Shown: positions 32,349 through 41,799 of the stretch, piece by piece | How positions within the stretch are numbered: the stretch's first letter is position 1 | Layout: each line of letters begins with the position of its first letter | NCBI GenBank assembly: GCA_964568735.1 | Contig: CAZMRF010000012.1 | Location: 30,587 to 94,586, forward strand | Length of the DNA stretch: 64,000 nt | DNA from: CAZMRF01 sp964568735 | GTDB lineage: Bacteria > Acidobacteriota > Polarisedimenticolia > JACPZX01 | Direction of reading: 5' to 3' | Notes under the pieces: generated by a model | Databases searched by the model: none | What the model saw: the letters and a program-made list of their open reading frames with translations, nothing else | Told to the model about the DNA's origin: nothing | Made by a program: the position numbers and the translations under genes

Positions 32349-35300
32349 GTGGCTCGCGCAGGGGGGGTGGAGGTGAGTTCGACGGGCTCGGGCCAGGGAA
32401 CGTGGGGAAGGCTCGCCTTCCTCGTCTTCCTCTTCGCGTGCGCCTGCGGATCAGCGGCAGCCCAGGAGATCACCGCCACGCTGCGGGGCAAGGTGCTCGA
32501 TCCAGGGGCCACTCCCATGCCGGGCGTTCCGGTCACGGTTTCGAGCGCTTCGCGCGGTGGCTCGGTGAGAACCGTCGTGACCGATCTCCAGGGGCGGTAC
32601 AAGTTCCCGCTCCTCGCGCCCGCGAGCGACTACTTCCTCCAGGTGAGCTACCCGGGCTACGCCTCGACGGAGCTCGGGCCGATCGATCTCGACGCGGGCA
32701 AGACGACGCTCGTCGACATCTCGCTCCAGACCGCGGAGAAGCTCACAGAGCGGATCGAGGTGATGGCCCACGGTAACGTCGTCGACACGACGAGCACGAA
32801 GTCATCCACCACCTTCAACACCGAGTTCGTGGAGGGCCTGCCCATCATCGGCAGGCGCTACCAGGACATCCTCACCCTGACTTCCGGGGTCACGGACACC
32901 GACGGCGACGGCAACCCGAACGTCCAGGGGGCCCGGGAGACAGGGCTCCAGTACCGCCTCGACGGGAGCAACATCACGGACCCGGCATCGGGCACCTCCG
33001 GCCAGAATCTGAACATCGACGCCATCGAGGAGATCGAGGTGATCACCGCGGGGGCCGGAGCGGAGTACGGGCGCGCCGACGGAGGCTTCGCCAACATCAT
33101 CACGAAGTCGGGAGGCAATGACTTCCAGGGCACCTTCCGCCTCGTCTGGCAGGGGCAGCTCCTCAACGGCGACGGCGCGGGCGAGAACAACGATACCTTC
33201 GCCACGGCCGCCACCCCCGACTTCGATCTCAGGGACTTCTCTCCTTTCCTGACGCTGGGCGGAGCCTTCGTGCAGGACAGGCTCTGGTACTTCGCGTCGT
33301 ACCAGAGCGTGGATCGCCTCGAGCCCCTCAACATCGCGGGGTTCAGCATCCATAAAGAGACCCTCGGGCACACCTTCTTCGGGAAAGTGACCTGGCAGGC
33401 GGATGCGGACAACAAGCTGGCCTTCCAGTACAGCGAGGATCCCTACGAAATCCGGGGGAAGTTCCTCGATCTCGGAGTCGATGCCGACTCCGACATCGAG
33501 CTCGATCAGGGGGCACGGACCACTCAGATACGGTGGACCACCATCGCCTCCCCGACGCTCCTGGTGGAGACGCTCTTCTCCTACTACGACGGCGGCGTGA
33601 GCATCACTCCCGCCTCGGACCTCTTTCATGTCACTCACATCGATACGACGCTCCAGGAGATCCAGGGCCAGACGGTCCTGCGGGCCAGCTACCCGGTCGC
33701 CGAGTGCTCGTCCAACGGATCGATCAGCGGCTTCATCCCGAACTGTGACCCCAGCCGGGGAAACCCCTCCATCTACCAGATAGACAACGCCCGCGGGCTG
33801 GTCACGGGCCCCTATCCCGACATGACGGACGACGTGCGCCTCAGGGCGTCGGTGAAGGCGGACGTGACCTACTCGCTCGAGGATGCCTGGGGGGAGCATC
33901 AGATCAAGGCCGGGCTCGAGTTCGCCGACGAGCGGTTCACCGACGAGCCCGTCAACAACCCCTTCTTCGTGAACAACTGGAAGTACTGCTCCGAGATCTG
34001 CACGGACCCGCCCGATCCTTCAACCTGCCCCCCGGGGTGCCTCGCCAACGGCATGCTCTTGCCCGACAACGTCCTCGGCTTTCAGGTCCTCATCGCTCCC
34101 ACCCCGGTGCGCCTGGACCAGCAGGCGGAGAGCTTCAACTCCGCGATCTACCTCCAGGACGTCTGGAAGCCCCGCCCCAACCTGACGGTCCAACTGGGGC
34201 TGAGGCTCGACCAGGAGGCCGTGGACACGTCGGGCTACACCCCTTTCGATCCCCGCGAGGAGAAGCGGCAATCGATCGCCATCGTCGAGGGGCTCTGCGA
34301 CGACGGGATCCGGGTGGCCCGCTTCGGAAGCGGGGAGAGCAATGCCGACAACGGGCGGGTCTGCGATGATTCGACGAGGATCCCCGGCGAGCCGCCCCAG
34401 TTCGATCTCAAGTACCGGTTCGACACCCAGACGCCGAGGAACCTCCGCAAGTTCGACACGAACCTGGACGGCTTCTTCGACAGCGGGGTGGACGGGTCGG
34501 TCTGGTTCGATCCCTATACGGTCTTCATCGAACGGTCGACGGAGAACTTCTCGATCGAGAACCTGAACCTCTCTCCACGCTTCAGCGCCTCATGGGATCC
34601 TGCAGCCGACGGGCGGACGAAGCTCTACGCCACATGGGGTCGCTATTACGATCGGCTCTTCCTCGACACGGTGGACGACGAGATTGGCCCGGACATCGAG
34701 AACTTCGTCTTCTTTTCGAGGGGCGGCTCGGGGTTCAATCCCGGCGAACTCTCCTCCCCGGCTTCCGCGGCCTCGCTGGCCCAGGTGGACCGCAATCTGA
34801 AGACGCCCTTCACCGACGTCTTCACGGTCGGTGTCGAGCGCGAGCTGGCGCCCGAGTGGGCTGGACGGCTGATCTACACCCAGCGGCTCGGGTGGGAGCT
34901 CCTCCAGGATACCGATCTGAACCATCTCGAGTGCAGCGGCTTTCCGCGCGAGTTCGACATCCGCAAGCAGGACGTCTGCGCCCTTTTCACGGACCCCAAC
35001 GGAAAGGTGCACCTCACCGACGACCAGTTCGGGACCATCGAGGAGACCGGGCAGTCCCAGCCGAACGGCGCCCCCGATCTCTACATCGTGAACCCCGGTT
35101 TCAATCAGGTGCTCAGGACGGGCAACTACAATTCTTCGAAGTACCGCGCGATCACCGCCGAGATCCAGCGGAGGCTGCACCGCAACTGGCAGATGCAGCT
35201 CAGCTACACCTTCTCCCGGGCCTACGGCCAGGCGGAGGAGTTCGGCTCGACGCTGGGGAACGATCCCTCCACGAGCGACGACGAGGAGGGCTACCTCGAC

Positions 35301-35714
35301 TTCGATCAGCGCCACCGGGTCATCCTGCTCGCCACCACCCACCTGCCGAAGGACATCGAGCTGGGAACGACGATTGCGTGGGAGACCGGCACTCCCTACT
35401 CGGTCATCGCCCAGGTGGCGGAGGTCGACAGCGACCAGAACGTCTCTTTCAGAACCTTCTACCCCACCGAGCAGCGCAACGACCAGCGGAACAATGGCGC
35501 CTGGAAGATCGACGCCAAGATCGCCCGGAGCTTCATCCTCGGCCCCACGACGGCCTCCGCGAGCCTGGCCGTCAACAATCTCCTCAACGACGACGACCTC
35601 ACCATAGGGGCCTACCGCGCCGCATCCTTCACGGAGATCCAGCTCCAGCGCGGCCCCCAGGGGCTGCGCCGCTTCGGCCGGTACTGGGAGCTTGGCTTCT
35701 CGTTGAACTTCTGA
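32349..35714 (+). CDS. Oar-like TonB-dependent outer-membrane receptor
   Basis: A 1121-residue outer-membrane protein. A signal peptide (LAFLVFLFACACGSAAA) is followed by a carboxypeptidase-regulatory-like beta domain (TATLRGKVLDPGATPMPGVP, about 45-125), a plug domain (about 140-260, with DGSNITDPASG and GADGGFANIITKSGG-type motif), and a beta barrel ending in the aromatic WELGFSLNF. This Oar/CarboxypepD_reg class takes up large ligands such as oligopeptides or glycans, driven by TonB. The GTG at 32349 gives the longest protein; GTGs at 32367 and 32373 are alternatives closer to the G-rich ribosome site. It follows the sigma-54-like promoter at 32239. Confidence 0.93.
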   Translation: MARAGGVEVSSTGSGQGTWGRLAFLVFLFACACGSAAAQEITATLRGKVLDPGATPMPGVPVTVSSASRGGSVRTVVTDLQGRYKFPLLAPASDYFLQVSYPGYASTELGPIDLDAGKTTLVDISLQTAEKLTERIEVMAHGNVVDTTSTKSSTTFNTEFVEGLPIIGRRYQDILTLTSGVTDTDGDGNPNVQGARETGLQYRLDGSNITDPASGTSGQNLNIDAIEEIEVITAGAGAEYGRADGGFANIITKSGGNDFQGTFRLVWQGQLLNGDGAGENNDTFATAATPDFDLRDFSPFLTLGGAFVQDRLWYFASYQSVDRLEPLNIAGFSIHKETLGHTFFGKVTWQADADNKLAFQYSEDPYEIRGKFLDLGVDADSDIELDQGARTTQIRWTTIASPTLLVETLFSYYDGGVSITPASDLFHVTHIDTTLQEIQGQTVLRASYPVAECSSNGSISGFIPNCDPSRGNPSIYQIDNARGLVTGPYPDMTDDVRLRASVKADVTYSLEDAWGEHQIKAGLEFADERFTDEPVNNPFFVNNWKYCSEICTDPPDPSTCPPGCLANGMLLPDNVLGFQVLIAPTPVRLDQQAESFNSAIYLQDVWKPRPNLTVQLGLRLDQEAVDTSGYTPFDPREEKRQSIAIVEGLCDDGIRVARFGSGESNADNGRVCDDSTRIPGEPPQFDLKYRFDTQTPRNLRKFDTNLDGFFDSGVDGSVWFDPYTVFIERSTENFSIENLNLSPRFSASWDPAADGRTKLYATWGRYYDRLFLDTVDDEIGPDIENFVFFSRGGSGFNPGELSSPASAASLAQVDRNLKTPFTDVFTVGVERELAPEWAGRLIYTQRLGWELLQDTDLNHLECSGFPREFDIRKQDVCALFTDPNGKVHLTDDQFGTIEETGQSQPNGAPDLYIVNPGFNQVLRTGNYNSSKYRAITAEIQRRLHRNWQMQLSYTFSRAYGQAEEFGSTLGNDPSTSDDEEGYLDFDQRHRVILLATTHLPKDIELGTTIAWETGTPYSVIAQVAEVDSDQNVSFRTFYPTEQRNDQRNNGAWKIDAKIARSFILGPTTASASLAVNNLLNDDDLTIGAYRAASFTEIQLQRGPQGLRRFGRYWELGFSLNF

Positions 35715-35722
35715 GCCCGGCT

Positions 35723-36541
35723 TCAGCGACGGACGGCGAGGATCTCCACCACGGCGGGGGTGACCATCAGCGTGGCCGGGTTGCGCTCCGCGGCCGCGAC
35801 GGCGGCTGCGATCTCACCCGCGCGGCCGGCCGGAAGGAAGCCCAGATCCACGAGCCGGCTCAGACCCACCTCGACGAAGCTCCTCGGCCACTGCCAGATC
35901 GGATCCGCCGGCGAGACGAGGCTGACATGGGTCCGCAGATCCCGGACGTCGAAGCCCGACTCGGTGAGCCAGCCCGGAAGGTCGAGCCCGACATCCGGCT
36001 CGCCCCCCTGCGCGCGCCACGACTCCATGACGGCGGTTACGAACTCCTCCAGCTCCGCGACGCGCGGCGCCATCCGCCAGGCGGCGTAGTCGAAGTACTC
36101 GTGCAGGACGACGGAGCCGCCCGGCCTCAGGGCCTCCCGCAACCGCCCTGCCAGGTCGCGCGGCCGCTTCACGAAAGCGAAGACCCAGCGCGCCCAGGCC
36201 CCGTCGGCGCGCAGATCGGGCAGGGGGCCGGTGTCCAGGTCGATCTCGTGCGTGAGGAGATTCCCGATCCCGCTCCGGCTCCGCTCCGCCTCGAGAGCCT
36301 CGAGGAAGCGCCGCGATCGATCCACGGCGTGGACCCTGCCTCCGGGCCCCACGATCGCGGCCATATCGAGCGAAGCCCACCCTGGGCCGCAGCCGACGTC
36401 GAGGAGCACGTGACCTGCCGAGAAGCCCGCGCGGCTCCATGCGTCGAGGACGCGCGGCTTCCAGACCCGGTGCTGCAGCCCGAGACGCGCGATTTCCTCG
36501 TCGTGCGTGCCGAGGATGTAGTCCTTCTCAGCGGGAGCCAT
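35723..36541 (-). CDS. class I SAM-dependent methyltransferase
   Basis: A 272-residue methyltransferase. The SAM loop is VLLDVGCGPGWASLD (about 55-70), followed by VHAVDRSRRFL and LRPGGSVVLHEY. The fold is complete and the C-terminal half probably selects the substrate, which is not evident. The ATG at 36541 is preferred over an in-frame codon at 36580. It lies 114 nt after the ogt stop on the same strand and may be in the same transcript, although the function is not obviously tied to alkylation repair. Confidence 0.9.
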   Translation of the reverse strand: MAPAEKDYILGTHDEEIARLGLQHRVWKPRVLDAWSRAGFSAGHVLLDVGCGPGWASLDMAAIVGPGGRVHAVDRSRRFLEALEAERSRSGIGNLLTHEIDLDTGPLPDLRADGAWARWVFAFVKRPRDLAGRLREALRPGGSVVLHEYFDYAAWRMAPRVAELEEFVTAVMESWRAQGGEPDVGLDLPGWLTESGFDVRDLRTHVSLVSPADPIWQWPRSFVEVGLSRLVDLGFLPAGRAGEIAAAVAAAERNPATLMVTPAVVEILAVRR

Positions 36542-36655
36542 CGAAGTCCCGGCCTTCGCCTGCGCGCGACGAAGGCGCACGACGAGGGGCCCTGGCAGCG
36601 GGCCTCTTCGAGGGAAGGCCGACTGCCGAGCGGCGGGGTGGCAGCCCTACTCCGG

Positions 36656-37261
36656 CTACCAGAGCGAGGCCTGAGAGCGGGGAGAGCGCGTGGTGCGGCC
36701 CGGATTGCGAACCCTGCGCGGCCGGGTGCGAGCGGATTCCGGCTCAGGGAGCGCCCCCTCGTGCGCGAGGAGCCAGCGCTTGCATGGGAGGCCGCCGCCG
36801 TAGCCACCGATGGTGCCGTCGGCCGCGATGACGCGGTGGCAGGGGACGATGAGGGCGACGGGATTGCTGCCGTTCGCGGCCCCCACGGCGCGGAAGGCCA
36901 GAGGCCGCCCGACGCGCCGGGCCAGCTCCCCGTACGAGATCGTACGGCCCGAGGGGATCCGCCTCAGGGCAGCCCAGACCGATCGCTGGAAGGGCGTGCC
37001 GCCGCAGTCGACGCGCACGCGATCGAGCGCCGCGAGGTCACCCTTGAAGTAGGCGCGCAGCTCGGTGACGGCGCCCGCGGGGTCGCGATGCGGCTCCTCT
37101 TCGAATCGCCCGAAGCGGCGGGTGAGCCAGCGGCGCGTTCCGGCCTCCCCGTCATCCAGGGCGAGCGCCACGAGCGCGTCCCCCTTCGCGAACAGGAGCA
37201 GCTTCCCGATCGGAGTCTTCATCTCGGCCGCATGCAGGATCATTTTTCTCTCCGTCTTCAT
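36656..37261 (-). CDS. ogt: methylated-DNA-[protein]-cysteine S-methyltransferase
   Basis: A 201-residue suicide repair protein that removes methyl groups from O6-methylguanine. The active site is ALIVPCHRVIAADG with the acceptor Cys, preceded by the DNA-binding helix SYGELARRVGRP. A C-terminal tail of about 35 Arg/Pro/Ser-rich residues is an extension. The ATG at 37261 overlaps the stop of the Ada-N/AlkA gene (ATGA), so the in-frame extension to 37900 is a shadow. Co-expression with the glycosylase gives a complete alkylation response. Confidence 0.94.
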   Translation of the reverse strand: MKTERKMILHAAEMKTPIGKLLLFAKGDALVALALDDGEAGTRRWLTRRFGRFEEEPHRDPAGAVTELRAYFKGDLAALDRVRVDCGGTPFQRSVWAALRRIPSGRTISYGELARRVGRPLAFRAVGAANGSNPVALIVPCHRVIAADGTIGGYGGGLPCKRWLLAHEGALPEPESARTRPRRVRNPGRTTRSPRSQASLW

Positions 37262-38808
37262 TCCCGACCACCAGGGTCGACACGTCCATGGCTCGCAGTC
37301 TCGCCACGGATGCTGCGCGGGCCCGTGCCTCGATCCGCGAGGCTCCGCCACAGGTGCATCGCAGCATAGGCCCTCCACGGGCGCCACGACTCCGCGCGCC
37401 TGAGGAGGGTCGCCTCGCTCATTCCCGTCGCTTTCTTGAGGCCGAGGTCGCCGGCGGGGAAGGCGTCGGGCTCGCCCAGGGCGCGCATCGCAACGTAGTG
37501 CGCCGTCCACGGGCCAATTCCGGGCAATGCCGTCAATCGCGCGATCGCGTCGTCGAGCGACGCCGCCCCCGAGAGATTCAGCCTCCCGGAGGCCGAGGCC
37601 GCCGCGAGCGAGCGCAGGCAGGCTCCCCTCGCGGCCGGGATCCCGATCTTCGAGAGATCCGCACGGGCGAGGGCGGCAGGAGTCGGGAAGAGGTGCGTCA
37701 GCCTCGCGGTGGGATCCGGGATGCGTGCTCCGTGCGCCGAGACGAGCCGCCCGGCGATCGTCGTGGCTCCCTTCACGCTGATCTGCTGCCCGAGGATTGC
37801 ACGCACGGCCGTCTCGAATCCGTCCCAGGCACCGGGGACGCGTAGCCCGGGCCGCGCCGGGACCACCTCGGCAAGAAGCGGATCGCGCACGAGGTCGCAC
37901 CCTATCTGCACGGGGTCGGAGTCGAGATCGAAGAGACGCCGCACGCGCCGGACGATCCGATCGAGCCCCGGTCCCGGTGGTGCATCGACGCGGAGAATGA
38001 GGGATGCATCGTCGTTTCCCGGCCGCACCTCGAGCCTCCCCGGACCCGCGTCGGTGCGGATCGTGCGCCGGTAGCAGCCTTCATCGACGATCTCCACACC
38101 CGGGATCGCGCGCGCCGCGAGGAACTCGAGCAGCGCCTCCCAGTCGAGCGGCGGATGGTAGGGCAGCCGCAACGCCAGGCCGCGCTCCGCATCGGGCACC
38201 GCGGTGCCGCGGCGGAGGTGGCGCGGCGCGCAGCGGAACGACTTCCGGAAGGCGCCATTGAAGCGCCGAACGCTGCCGAAGCCTGAGGCGGCGGCGACCG
38301 CGGTCATGGGGAGATCGGTCTCTTCGATCAGCTTGCGCGCGAAATGAGTGCGCCGCGTGAGCGCGACGGCCCTGGGCGGCGCGCCGAGCAGATCCAGGAA
38401 AAGCCTCCTCAGATGGCGCCCGCCGATGCCGAGCCTCTCCGCGAGCGCCTCCACGCCCCCGGCGTCGAGCGCTCCCTCGTCGATGAGCCGGAGCGCGCGC
38501 GTGACGACGGCCGCCGTGCCGGACCAGGCCGCCGAGTCCGGCGAAGCGTCCGGGCGGCAGCGCCGGCAAGGGCGGAAGCCGGCCATCTCGGCAGCCGCCG
38601 GCGTCGGGAGGAAACGGCTGTTGCGAAGCGCCGGGACCTTCGCGGGACACCCGGGGCGGCAATAGATCCCGGTCGTGGTGACGGCGAGGACGAAGCGCCC
38701 CTCGAATCGCCGGTCGCGGCTGCGCACGGCGCGGTAGCAGGCGTTCGTGTCGAGCGGCGCCCCCTCGCCGGGCTGCGGAGCCCGGGGTGCCTCGTGCTGG
38801 CCGGTCAT
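37258..38808 (-). CDS. alkA: Ada N-terminal domain fused to AlkA (3-methyladenine glycosylase)
   Basis: A fusion of about 516 residues. The N-terminal Ada zinc domain has CRPGCPAKVP and FRPCRRCRPD (four Cys, including the methylphosphotriester acceptor). An AraC-type HTH follows (about 100-190), then an AlkA-type HhH-GPD glycosylase with ALPGIGPWTAHYVAM and the catalytic Asp in FPAGDLGL. It should excise alkylated bases and also act as the methylation-sensing activator of its own operon. Three starts are possible (38850, 38820 and 38808); 38808 leaves the shortest non-conserved tail. It overlaps ogt by 4 nt. Confidence 0.94.
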   Translation of the reverse strand: MTGQHEAPRAPQPGEGAPLDTNACYRAVRSRDRRFEGRFVLAVTTTGIYCRPGCPAKVPALRNSRFLPTPAAAEMAGFRPCRRCRPDASPDSAAWSGTAAVVTRALRLIDEGALDAGGVEALAERLGIGGRHLRRLFLDLLGAPPRAVALTRRTHFARKLIEETDLPMTAVAAASGFGSVRRFNGAFRKSFRCAPRHLRRGTAVPDAERGLALRLPYHPPLDWEALLEFLAARAIPGVEIVDEGCYRRTIRTDAGPGRLEVRPGNDDASLILRVDAPPGPGLDRIVRRVRRLFDLDSDPVQIGCDLVRDPLLAEVVPARPGLRVPGAWDGFETAVRAILGQQISVKGATTIAGRLVSAHGARIPDPTARLTHLFPTPAALARADLSKIGIPAARGACLRSLAAASASGRLNLSGAASLDDAIARLTALPGIGPWTAHYVAMRALGEPDAFPAGDLGLKKATGMSEATLLRRAESWRPWRAYAAMHLWRSLADRGTGPRSIRGETASHGRVDPGGRE

Positions 38809-38897
38809 CTCGGCTCTCATCGCCGGGAGTTGTATCACGCCGGAGCCCATCCGATCGGACAGATTCGGACATCGATCCTGCGAGCCCCCCCTCCTGC

Positions 38898-40577
38898 TCA
38901 GACCCTGGCGTCGACGGCCTCCACGGGGCGGTCGAGGTAGCGGTACTGCACGGCCTCGGCCACGTGGACGCTTCGGACGCGATCGATGCCTTCGAGATCC
39001 GCGATCGTCCGTGCGATGCGCAGGATCCGGTCATGGCCCCTCGCGGAGAGAGACAGCCGCTCCATCGATCCTTCCAGGATCCGCTCCCCCACCGCGTCGA
39101 GCCTGAGCGTCGGGGCCAGCCAGGCCATGGGAGCACGCGCATTCGTGAGCGGGCGTGCGAGGATCCCATCGTCGACCCGCCAATCGCCCGGGCCGCGGGA
39201 GAGGGCCCCGGCCTCCTCCGTCGCCTCCTGCTCATCACGCCTGACGCGGGAGTCGGAGCGAGCGGGATCACCACCACCTCCGGGACGTCCCCGGAGGTAG
39301 CGTCCCGCCTGCCTCTCGCGTGCAGCCGAGACGCGCGCGGCGACCGCTGCCGACGTCTCCGATGAGCCGTTCCCCGACATCTCACGGAACGACAGAGCCG
39401 GCACCTCCACGTGCAGGTCGATCCGATCGAGGAGCGGCCCCGAGATCCTCGCGCGGTATTTCTGCACTCCCCTCGGCGTGCAGGTGCACTCGCGACGCGT
39501 GTCTCCCCGGTGGCCGCAGCGGCAGGGGTTCATCGCGGCGACCAGCATGAACGCGGCCGGGTAGCGAAGCGCGCGCGCCACGCGGGCCACGCTCACCTCC
39601 CCCTCCTCGAGGGGCTCTCTGAGGACTTCGAGCAGCTCGGGGCGGCACTCGGGCAGCTCGTCGAGGAAGAGGACGCCGTGGTGAGCCAGGCTCACCTCTC
39701 CGGGCCGGGCCCACACTCCGCCTCCCACGAGGCCCGCCATCGAGACAGTGTGGTGCGGCGCACGGAAGGGTCGGTGGCGGATCAACCCCGATCGATGGAG
39801 CGCTCCGGCGCTCCCGTGGATCCTCGTGACTTCGATCGCCTCCTCGTGCGTGAGGAGAGGCAGGATACCGGGGAGGCATCGCGCCAGCATCGTCTTCCCC
39901 GACCCGGGTGGCCCCACGAGGATCAGGTTGTGGCCCCCCGCGGCCGCGATCTCGAGGGCACGGCGCGCGGCGGCCTGGCCGCGGACGTCGGCGAGATCGA
40001 TCCCCGCCGGGCGGTGCATCTCGCTTCCCTCCCCGGATGGCAGACCCGGGGCCGGCTCGAGCGGCGCCGTACCGGTCAGGTGCGCGACGACGGCCCCGAG
40101 CGATCGGGCCACGAGGACCTCCAGCCCCTCGATGGCCGAGGCCTCCGGCGCATTCTCGGGGGCGACGATCAGCCCGCGCAGCCCCGCATCGCGAGCCGCG
40201 AGCGCCGCGGCGAGCGCCCCCGGCACGGGACGGGTGCGCCCGTCGAGGCCGAGCTCGGCGTAGAGGAGTCGCCCCTCCAGTCGCTGCGTATCCATTCCCG
40301 CCGCGGCCGCGACGATGGCCACCGCCACGGCAAGATCCAGCGACGATCCTTTCTTGCGCACGTCGGCGGGGGCGAGGTTGATCACGATCCGCTTGCAGGG
40401 GAAGTCGAAGCCCGAGTTCTGGATGGCGGCGCGGACCCGCTCGTTGCCTTCGCGGGCCGCGGCCTCGGGAAGGCCCACGGTGCGAGTGGCGGGAAGCCCG
40501 GAGGAGAGATCGACCTCGACACGGACGACCTTCACGTCGATGCCGTGGAGCGTTCCGCCCTGGATGGTGCTGTGCAC
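38898..40577 (-). CDS. comM: ComM/YifB-family AAA+ ATPase
   Basis: A 559-residue member of the Mg-chelatase-like ComM/YifB family, helicase-like ATPases that aid branch migration when foreign DNA is integrated. An N-terminal Lon-like S5-fold domain is followed by AAA+ with GPPGSGKTMLARC (Walker A), GVLFLDELPE (Walker B) and PCRCGHRGD, and a C-terminal Mg-chelatase domain ending SVHVAEAVQYRYLDR. The GTG at 40577 has a perfect AAGGAGG five nt upstream; the frame to 40730 is not conserved-looking. It lies 89 nt before the alkA fusion. Residues 430-480 contain a Gly/Arg/Glu-rich insertion. Confidence 0.95.
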   Translation of the reverse strand: MHSTIQGGTLHGIDVKVVRVEVDLSSGLPATRTVGLPEAAAREGNERVRAAIQNSGFDFPCKRIVINLAPADVRKKGSSLDLAVAVAIVAAAAGMDTQRLEGRLLYAELGLDGRTRPVPGALAAALAARDAGLRGLIVAPENAPEASAIEGLEVLVARSLGAVVAHLTGTAPLEPAPGLPSGEGSEMHRPAGIDLADVRGQAAARRALEIAAAGGHNLILVGPPGSGKTMLARCLPGILPLLTHEEAIEVTRIHGSAGALHRSGLIRHRPFRAPHHTVSMAGLVGGGVWARPGEVSLAHHGVLFLDELPECRPELLEVLREPLEEGEVSVARVARALRYPAAFMLVAAMNPCRCGHRGDTRRECTCTPRGVQKYRARISGPLLDRIDLHVEVPALSFREMSGNGSSETSAAVAARVSAARERQAGRYLRGRPGGGGDPARSDSRVRRDEQEATEEAGALSRGPGDWRVDDGILARPLTNARAPMAWLAPTLRLDAVGERILEGSMERLSLSARGHDRILRIARTIADLEGIDRVRSVHVAEAVQYRYLDRPVEAVDARV

Positions 40578-40796
40578 GCTGACCTCCTTGGTCCTCGCGT
40601 GCACCCCCGGGAAAACACAAAAGAGCCGGACGCCCCCCAGGCGGCCAGCCCTCGGCCGGCAAGGTATCCGCTCAACCCAGCGGAGGTCAACACATTCGTC
40701 GTTGGCGAGCGGGTCGTATCGGAGTGACACCGGGTGGAAGCGGGAGCGAGTGGCGACGCACCTTTGCGCGCGCGAGCAAGGAAGGGTTGCTGGGCC

Positions 40797-41609
40797 TTAC
40801 TCGTAGCCGCGATCGGCGAGGTGCTGCTCGTCGAGGCCGAGGAAGTGGCCCACTTCGTGGAGGAGCGTGATCCGGATCTCCTCCACGAGCTGCTCGTGGT
40901 TCTCGCAGATCCGCTCCAGGTTCCGCTTGAAGAGGTAGACGGCGTCAGGGGCGCTCGGAAGATCGCCGAGGCTCTTTTCGGGCAGCGGCGTGCCCACGAA
41001 GAGCCCCAGGAGATCCGGCGCGGGATCTTCCAGGGTGTCCAGGAGCGTCATCGACGGGACGTCCTCCACGACGACGGCCAGGTTCGCCATCCTCTCGCGA
41101 AACTCCGCGGGAAGCACCTCCGCCGCCTCCTCGACGTAGCGTTCGAACTCGGAGCGCGTGAAGCGCGGCGAGAGGGAGTAGACGTCGGGGGCCAGCCTGT
41201 GGGCCATCCGCTCCTCCTCCTCGGCCAGCGCCTCCTCGCCGCGGTGCTCGGCCAGGAGCGAAGCCAGGTGGTGCGCCTGCGCGTTGTCGGGCTCCGCCTC
41301 GAGGACCGCGTCGAGCTCGGCGCGGGCCTCGGCGAAGCGGCAGGTTTCGTAGAGGAGCTGCGCGAGCGCCTCCCGCACCTCGACGAGCCCCGGCTCGAGA
41401 TCGAGGACACGGCGCAGGTGGGGCTCCGCCTCGTCGAGGCGGTCGTCCTCCATGAGGGCGAAGCCGGCGAGGGAGTGGGCCTCGTGGAGATCCCCGTCGG
41501 AGGCCAGCAGGGCGAGCGCGGCCGCGACCGCGCCGTCGACGTCTCCCTCGTCGAGGCGGCGCCAGCCTTCCTTGAGCCTCGATTCGAGGTCGCCCTCCCG
41601 CTCCGCCAT
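40797..41609 (-). CDS. TPR-containing zincin metallopeptidase
   Basis: A 270-residue protein. The N-terminal half is three or four TPR-like repeats. The C-terminal half carries the zincin motif LLHEVGHFLGLDEQHL (HExxHxxxxxE; His about 251) and the preceding LFVGTPLPEKS, as in the minimal zincin family PF06262. That family is small and cytoplasmic, of unknown substrate; the TPR fusion suggests partner-guided proteolysis. No signal peptide is visible. It is divergent from the DUF5916 gene. Confidence 0.9.
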   Translation of the reverse strand: MAEREGDLESRLKEGWRRLDEGDVDGAVAAALALLASDGDLHEAHSLAGFALMEDDRLDEAEPHLRRVLDLEPGLVEVREALAQLLYETCRFAEARAELDAVLEAEPDNAQAHHLASLLAEHRGEEALAEEEERMAHRLAPDVYSLSPRFTRSEFERYVEEAAEVLPAEFRERMANLAVVVEDVPSMTLLDTLEDPAPDLLGLFVGTPLPEKSLGDLPSAPDAVYLFKRNLERICENHEQLVEEIRITLLHEVGHFLGLDEQHLADRGYE

Positions 41610-41634
41610 GCGAGGGCAAGGATACCACCCGGAA

Positions 41635-41664
41635 TTGACACATCGAGCCGGAGCTTCCTACTCT
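41635..41664 (+). promoter_or_regulatory. candidate promoter of the DUF5916 gene
   Basis: A perfect TTGACA (41635-41640) is followed after 18 bp by TACTCT (41659-41664). The -10 is poor. The leader would be about 130 nt. Confidence 0.4.
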
Positions 41665-41799
41665 GAGGCCTTCCTGAACCCTCCTGTGATGGGAGACTTT
41701 CCCGCGCAGGAGTCCGCGGTTCGGGGTCGCAAGAGTGCCCGCGCCGCATCGAGCGCGCCGTGCTCGCCCGCAGCGGACGTCCGGAGGCCGGGCTCGATC

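Noticed and set aside
34592..37369. 925-codon plus-strand open frame spanning the end of the TonB receptor, the methyltransferase and ogt
   Set aside because: It crosses three recognisable genes and their boundaries, with no domain of its own.
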